Position numbers and translations under genes: made by a program. This document shows, piece after piece, positions 59,761-64,000 of a stretch of DNA of 64,000 nt. Origin of the DNA: Echeneis naucrates (Eukaryota > Chordata > Actinopteri > Carangiformes > Echeneidae); contig NC_042528.1 of assembly GCF_900963305.1 (NCBI RefSeq), forward strand, positions 10,616,043 through 10,680,042, in the 5' to 3' direction. The stretch's first letter is position 1; every line of letters starts with the position of its first letter. The notes beneath the pieces were generated by a model, which saw only the letters and a list, made by a program, of their open reading frames with translations, did no database searches and had not been told where the DNA came from.

Positions 59761-60535
59761 CCCTACTTTGCTTAAATCCTCCTGAAACATCAACATTTCT
59801 GTCGCTATGATTTCACTGAAAGTCAAAAAATGCAAATGCTTGCCCTGCAATAAACTGAGCTCTTCCATAAAAGTAAGATCTGCCTTATATTATTGGTTTT
59901 GTTTGACATCACATCGTCAGTGCAGGCAGATATCAAAGAACAGCTCTCACACCTCCTGTAATACCGATACCAATAGAGTTGTCTATTCTAAAAGCTTCAG
60001 CTGCCCTGTGTCAGTTGTATCGCATGCAATTTGTGAGTTTACACATAGAGATCACAGAAAGCTGTTTGTAGTTTCTTTTTTTTTCTTTTTTTGGCCTCAC
60101 GGATTCAGGCTTTTCATTACCTCTTCAACAGTAAAGAAAGGAGCTCTCACAGCCTCTGTGTGTGTCTGTCTTTGTCTTTGTGGTTTCTAGCAGACAACAG
60201 CAGTAAACTGAGGTTACTACTGAGCAAACTACATTCAAACGGTTAAGTATATAAAGCCACCGGAAAGAAAATGGTTCGGGCCTGTAAGAGCTGCTCATAA
60301 GAAACATATAAGTGTGTGTTGAAGACATCCGCACAAAAGGAAACACCTACACTCAACCAGAGAGAGTGCAGCCACAGCCCCGGTGGTTAGATAAGCAGTG
60401 TGCTTCAGTTTTCCAGAAGGGTGATCTGCACCCAAGTGACTCTGCAACTATTTACGCCCAAATGGAATGCCTTTAAACCAAATTAATTTTTTTTTCACTT
60501 AAAAACTAAACAAAGCACTTTACAAAGGAAGCCAA

Positions 60536-60538
<3 letters not shown>

Positions 60539-60578
<40 letters not shown>

Positions 60579-60588
60579 CGCACACACA
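60539..60588. repeat. (AC)n microsatellite
   Basis: AC run with two CG-containing interruptions. Confidence 0.95.
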
Positions 60589-61248
60589 AACCATTCCATA
60601 TCTACCATATTTAGAGGCGGGGATTAAACCAAAACCTTTTAATCAGTAGACAACCCATTGTAACCTCTGGGATTATGATGGATAATTGGATCAAGTACAA
60701 AGTTGAGCTCCAAGGGATTGAAGTTTAAATGTATATCTTTTCCACTCGTGCCAGCAGCTCTGTGGTTTCCATGTAGGGGGCTGATGATCTGCAGTCTTAC
60801 TGCAGATGGTGACTTGTGATGTTAGAGCTCCTCTGGATCTGTGATGCACGCCTGAAGCTTAGTTATCGCGCAAAAAAAACCTTTAAACTGGGATCATAAC
60901 ATATTTAGGTACACTTTCCAGATTATGTTTGACTAGGTAATAAAAGTGTGATGTTTCAGTGCAGGAAAATATTGTACCTTATGTAACTTCAGCTTTCAGG
61001 TCTACTGGGCTGATTGTTGGATGGAAGACAGGTTAACCAGGTCAGGAAAAGACCACCGTTATAGTAATTGCATTTCAGTTTTATTTCTGATTGTGTTCAG
61101 GCTGAACTAAATAATCAGGGTCGCTGTCGTATGTTGCAGCATCTTCCCAGTAACAGCCCAAGCACTCTTGTGGTCAGCAGTGAAAGAGATCTTGCTGTAA
61201 ATCTTTACACTTCAGTCATGTTATTTTTTAAGATTCTTTATTTCCTTC

Positions 61249-61276
61249 GTGTGTGTGTGTGTGTGTGTGTGTGTGT
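61249..61276. repeat. (GT)n microsatellite
   Basis: Uninterrupted GT run of about 14 units. Confidence 0.95.
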
Positions 61277-62506
61277 AGGTGGTTTGAATCAGAAATATTA
61301 AGGTGGCAATGCGATTAAGTCATGTTTATGGGGGCGATAAGATGGCATACTTGCTAAAGTTCTGGCATTACATCTTTTTCGGTCTCTTGACCAATGAAAT
61401 TATGTTTTTGTGAAGTGCACAATGTGTTACGAAATCATGTTTATTTACAGGAGATTTGGTTCAGGCAGAGCAGAGACTCAAAAGAAAAAGGGCAAAGGTC
61501 ATATGTAACAAAAACTGTTATTCTGGTTACTTTTGCTTGATGACCTCAAGTTATATTCATATTTAAAGCTTGTTTGCTCTTGTGAAATTCAGTTGACGGC
61601 TTTGCAAACCACTTTCAAACCAAATAGCATCACTCACACAACAGTATGAGAACATTCACACCTCTTACTGCGGAGACTATTTTGTGTGAACAAGAAAGTA
61701 AGTAAAAGAAGGTTGTTCTGGACAGTGGCAGCCCATGCAGCAGAGCTCTCTTGCACCACAAAAACAGCTTTATATTTTGTTTGCAAAAGCATCCACACTG
61801 TTTCCTCAAGAAGGTTTTCGGCCCACACTATAGCTGAATGTAAGTACAATTTTCGCACCCGCCCAAACAATCCAAACAAACCAGGAGCATCCTTAGTAAA
61901 CATGTCAAGGGAGGGAAAAGCTAAACTGTTCTTACTGGGAACCAGCAAAGCAATACAAGCAATGAGTCCACACCAACTGGTTTTACTTAGTTTTGTGGAT
62001 TCACAGAATTTTGAACAAGTCCAGTTTATTTTATATCTCATGAATTCAATAAAAATGTGCATTTTAGTTAAATATATGCATAAAGCAGCTTTTCACAGAG
62101 TGAGGCTTTAAAATCAACATCTGAAATCGCACCCAACTTTTGGGTATCTTTGCAAGGTTTTATGGTCAGAGGAGAAATCTGTGAACTTTCGAGACCTGAT
62201 AAAAGAATTGTTCTTTCGTTTCAGTTAGGGCTGAAAATATTTGGCTGCCCAGTTTTTGATAGTGGCTCTGGACTTGACTTTTCAGGGACTAAATCAGTGT
62301 TACCAAAACATTTCCATCTTCCTGTCAAACTGTCTTCTTCTATAGTCCTGCCCCAACACAAACTGGAACATCTCTGTACACCTGAATTGGTATTCATTTG
62401 ACATTTTTTAAAAGAAGCAGTATAATAGTTTTCCAAATGAAAAGTTTGACTAAACACAGATTACTACTGCTGAGAAAAAAGCGATAGTAAAAGTATTGAG
62501 GAGGGA

Positions 62507-63652
62507 TTAAGATGAGCCACATTCAGCATGCCTCCTGCTCTTACACTTGTAAACCAAGAGACAAACTGTTAGAAAAAACAGGAGAATCCCAATTCTGATG
62601 ATGGAGAGCCAGGCTAAGATCCTCATCTGGATCACGTCCTCTGAAATGAGCAGCGTGGTCCCATTGCCAAACAGTATCTCTCCACAAGAGGCCACAGCAC
62701 AGAAGTATGTTCCGGTATCAGAGGAGAGCAGGTTCGTCCTCTGAAAATGGTACACGCAGCTCCCTGAGGAAAACTCCGATGTGGACACGTTTTTACACTG
62801 ATCCTCATGTGTGTGAAGGATCCCTTGGCGATCACCATGTCTGAACCAGTAAACGCTGTGCCCTGTATTGCACGTCGCAGTGCGTATCATGCAGTTCAGT
62901 GTCACCGAGCCGCCCTGCAGGACGGTCTCAGACATTGGCTCCTGGACTATTTCCTGGATTGTTGCTCCTAGATTACAATTGAAGTCAGTATTAATCACTT
63001 TAGTTTCAACCAGTTAATCAATCAAATTAATCAAAATTCTTCTGAAAGCTGACGTGAAAACATTTTCTACAAAAGCTTTTCTTGTTCAAACAATACGTTC
63101 TATTTTTTTTTTGTTTTCTATGTCTTTTTCAGCCAAAGTCTATGAAATACAAACGTACGATACCTCTGACACTTAAGAAGACTCCCTCTCCAAATTCCAC
63201 CATGTTAGAATGTGAGCTTCCACACAAGTAAGTGGCTGAATCTGACAACTGGACATCAGAGATGCGTAAATGATTCCTCCCTTCCATCCTCACCACAGAG
63301 AAACGAGAGTTCTCCAGCCAGTGGAGGACTTTGGATGGTTCATCATATTTGTAGAATGTAGACAGGAGCTCAGGACTGTTTCCTAAAGTTTGGCGATACC
63401 ATGAGAAGTGCATTGACACCTGGCTGTCGTGGAAGCAGTGTAAAATCACATCATCCCCAACGTTGGCTGATACAACACCCGTGTCTTGTTTGACTGCTGC
63501 TGACTGGATCACTGCTGCCAGCTGAACTGAATCGAAAACATGCAAAGTTATAGAAGACATCCATTGGAATAAAATGTTTTAACTTTAAAAGACTGAATAC
63601 ATTTTATATAAAAATACTTACATACTCCACAGAGGATTGTATACAGGTGCAT
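62507..63652 (-). CDS. NITR-10, putative activating NITR (inverted)
   Basis: Exons on the minus strand: 63652-63622 (leader), 63526-63164 (V), 62967-62507 (I, TM and tail); 284 aa, phases 1-1. V: Cys41, FSWYRQ, Cys112, and an intact J-like FGEG (122-125). I: six cysteines (157, 164, 189, 202, 221, 226) and FGNGT (231-235). The I exon runs straight into a TM helix (about 248-271) with Arg256 inside it, then a 13-residue tail without tyrosine motifs. A basic TM residue and short tail are the mark of activating receptors that pair with ITAM adaptors such as DAP12; zebrafish Nitr9 is the known NITR example. V and I are separate exons here, unlike the nine plus-strand genes. Adaptor pairing is inferred. 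Confidence 0.88.
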
Positions 63653-63720
63653 CGTCTCTGAGGTCTTGGGAACTGAAGGTGTTTCGTGCTAGAGCTTAAG
63701 TAAAAATGAGGTTGCACTTG

Positions 63721-63725
63721 ATTGG
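63721..63725 (-). promoter_or_regulatory. CCAAT box of NITR-10
   Basis: ATTGG on the plus strand, so AGCCAATCA read in the gene's direction, 69 nt before the start codon. Confidence 0.6.
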
Positions 63726-63729
63726 CTGC

Positions 63730-64000
63730 TAAGAAGGTCAATGTGTGGTATCTTAAACATCCGTTTTGGCCTTAGAAGGAAATGAATGTTTTTGATTCTG
63801 ACAATTGTTCCAAGGCATCATAAAAAAATTTCAATTAAACTATTTCTTATTGCTTATGTAGTTTCTGATGTGAATTGATTTCTTTTCATAAAACAGACAA
63901 TACTCAAAAAAGTCACTGCAAGTGCTGATTGTGAAAAGTTCTGAGCTTGTGTTTTGGTATTTATTTTGGCAGCTTCTGTTGGCAGCAAGCTGTAACATGT
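63730..64000. other. window end, no gene seen
   Basis: AT-rich 5' flank of NITR-10. Nothing recognised. Confidence 0.6.

Larger units (their letters stand above)
59761..62506. other. intergenic before NITR-10, no gene seen
   Basis: Contains (AC)n at 60539-60588 and (GT)n at 61249-61276. Frames of about 140 codons overlap on both strands at 61634-62111 without any domain; neither was called. TTTATT near 62025 could be the minus-strand polyadenylation signal of NITR-10. Confidence 0.5.

Noticed and set aside
61634-62111. Overlapping 141-142 codon frames on both strands
   Set aside because: Mirror frames without domain, signal peptide or splice support; typical of chance in a stop-poor stretch.

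Overview
The window is nuclear DNA of a bony fish, most likely a spiny-rayed (percomorph) teleost. The reasons are vertebrate genes with GT-AG introns, fish-type LINEs, SINE-like repeats and microsatellites, and a large tandem array of novel immune-type receptor (NITR) genes, a family known from teleosts. Genes are named NITR-1 to NITR-10 here by order only; no orthology to numbered NITRs of other species is implied.

Layout. 1-9.9 kb is gene-poor: a degenerate L1/Tx1-type LINE (5.0-6.7 kb), a second decayed LINE (8.6-9.9 kb), a GC-rich stretch with several ETS-like motifs (3.5-4.6 kb), and a weak trace of RPP21-like exons (1.4-1.8 kb). 9.98-11.56 kb holds a complete UDP-glucuronosyltransferase coding exon. 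14.9-16.2 kb holds a two-exon GPR132/G2A-like GPCR, and 17.3-18.5 kb, on the minus strand, a prostaglandin D2 receptor 2 (PTGDR2/CRTH2)-like GPCR. 18.5-23.1 kb is empty.

From 23.1 kb to the end is the NITR cluster: a relic at 23.2-23.9 kb, nine plus-strand genes (NITR-1 to NITR-9, 28.2-56.8 kb), a second relic (59.4-59.8 kb), and an inverted minus-strand gene (NITR-10, 62.5-63.7 kb). NITR-1 to NITR-9 share one plan: leader exon, a single exon for V plus I domains, a TM exon, a 41-44 nt linker exon, and a tail exon with an ITIM plus an ITIM-like CVYxxV/L motif. Splice phases are 1-1-1-0 in all intact genes. NITR-7 has lost the ITIM exon by deletion. NITR-10 differs: V and I lie in separate exons, I/TM/tail share one exon, there is no ITIM, and an Arg lies inside the TM, as expected of an activating, adaptor-coupled receptor.

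The array is changing. A 6.4 kb unit has been duplicated in tandem (about 39.8-46.3 kb and 46.3-52.5 kb), with hybrid genes at the boundaries. Differences between the young copies are concentrated in CDR-like loops and mostly change amino acids, while a stretch of I-domain sequence is shared by NITR-4 and NITR-5 as if by gene conversion. Eight of ten genes carry a CCAAT box 61-77 nt upstream of the start codon. Together the locus looks like an inhibitory/activating paired-receptor system in which the V loops diversify and the signalling parts are shuffled or homogenised.
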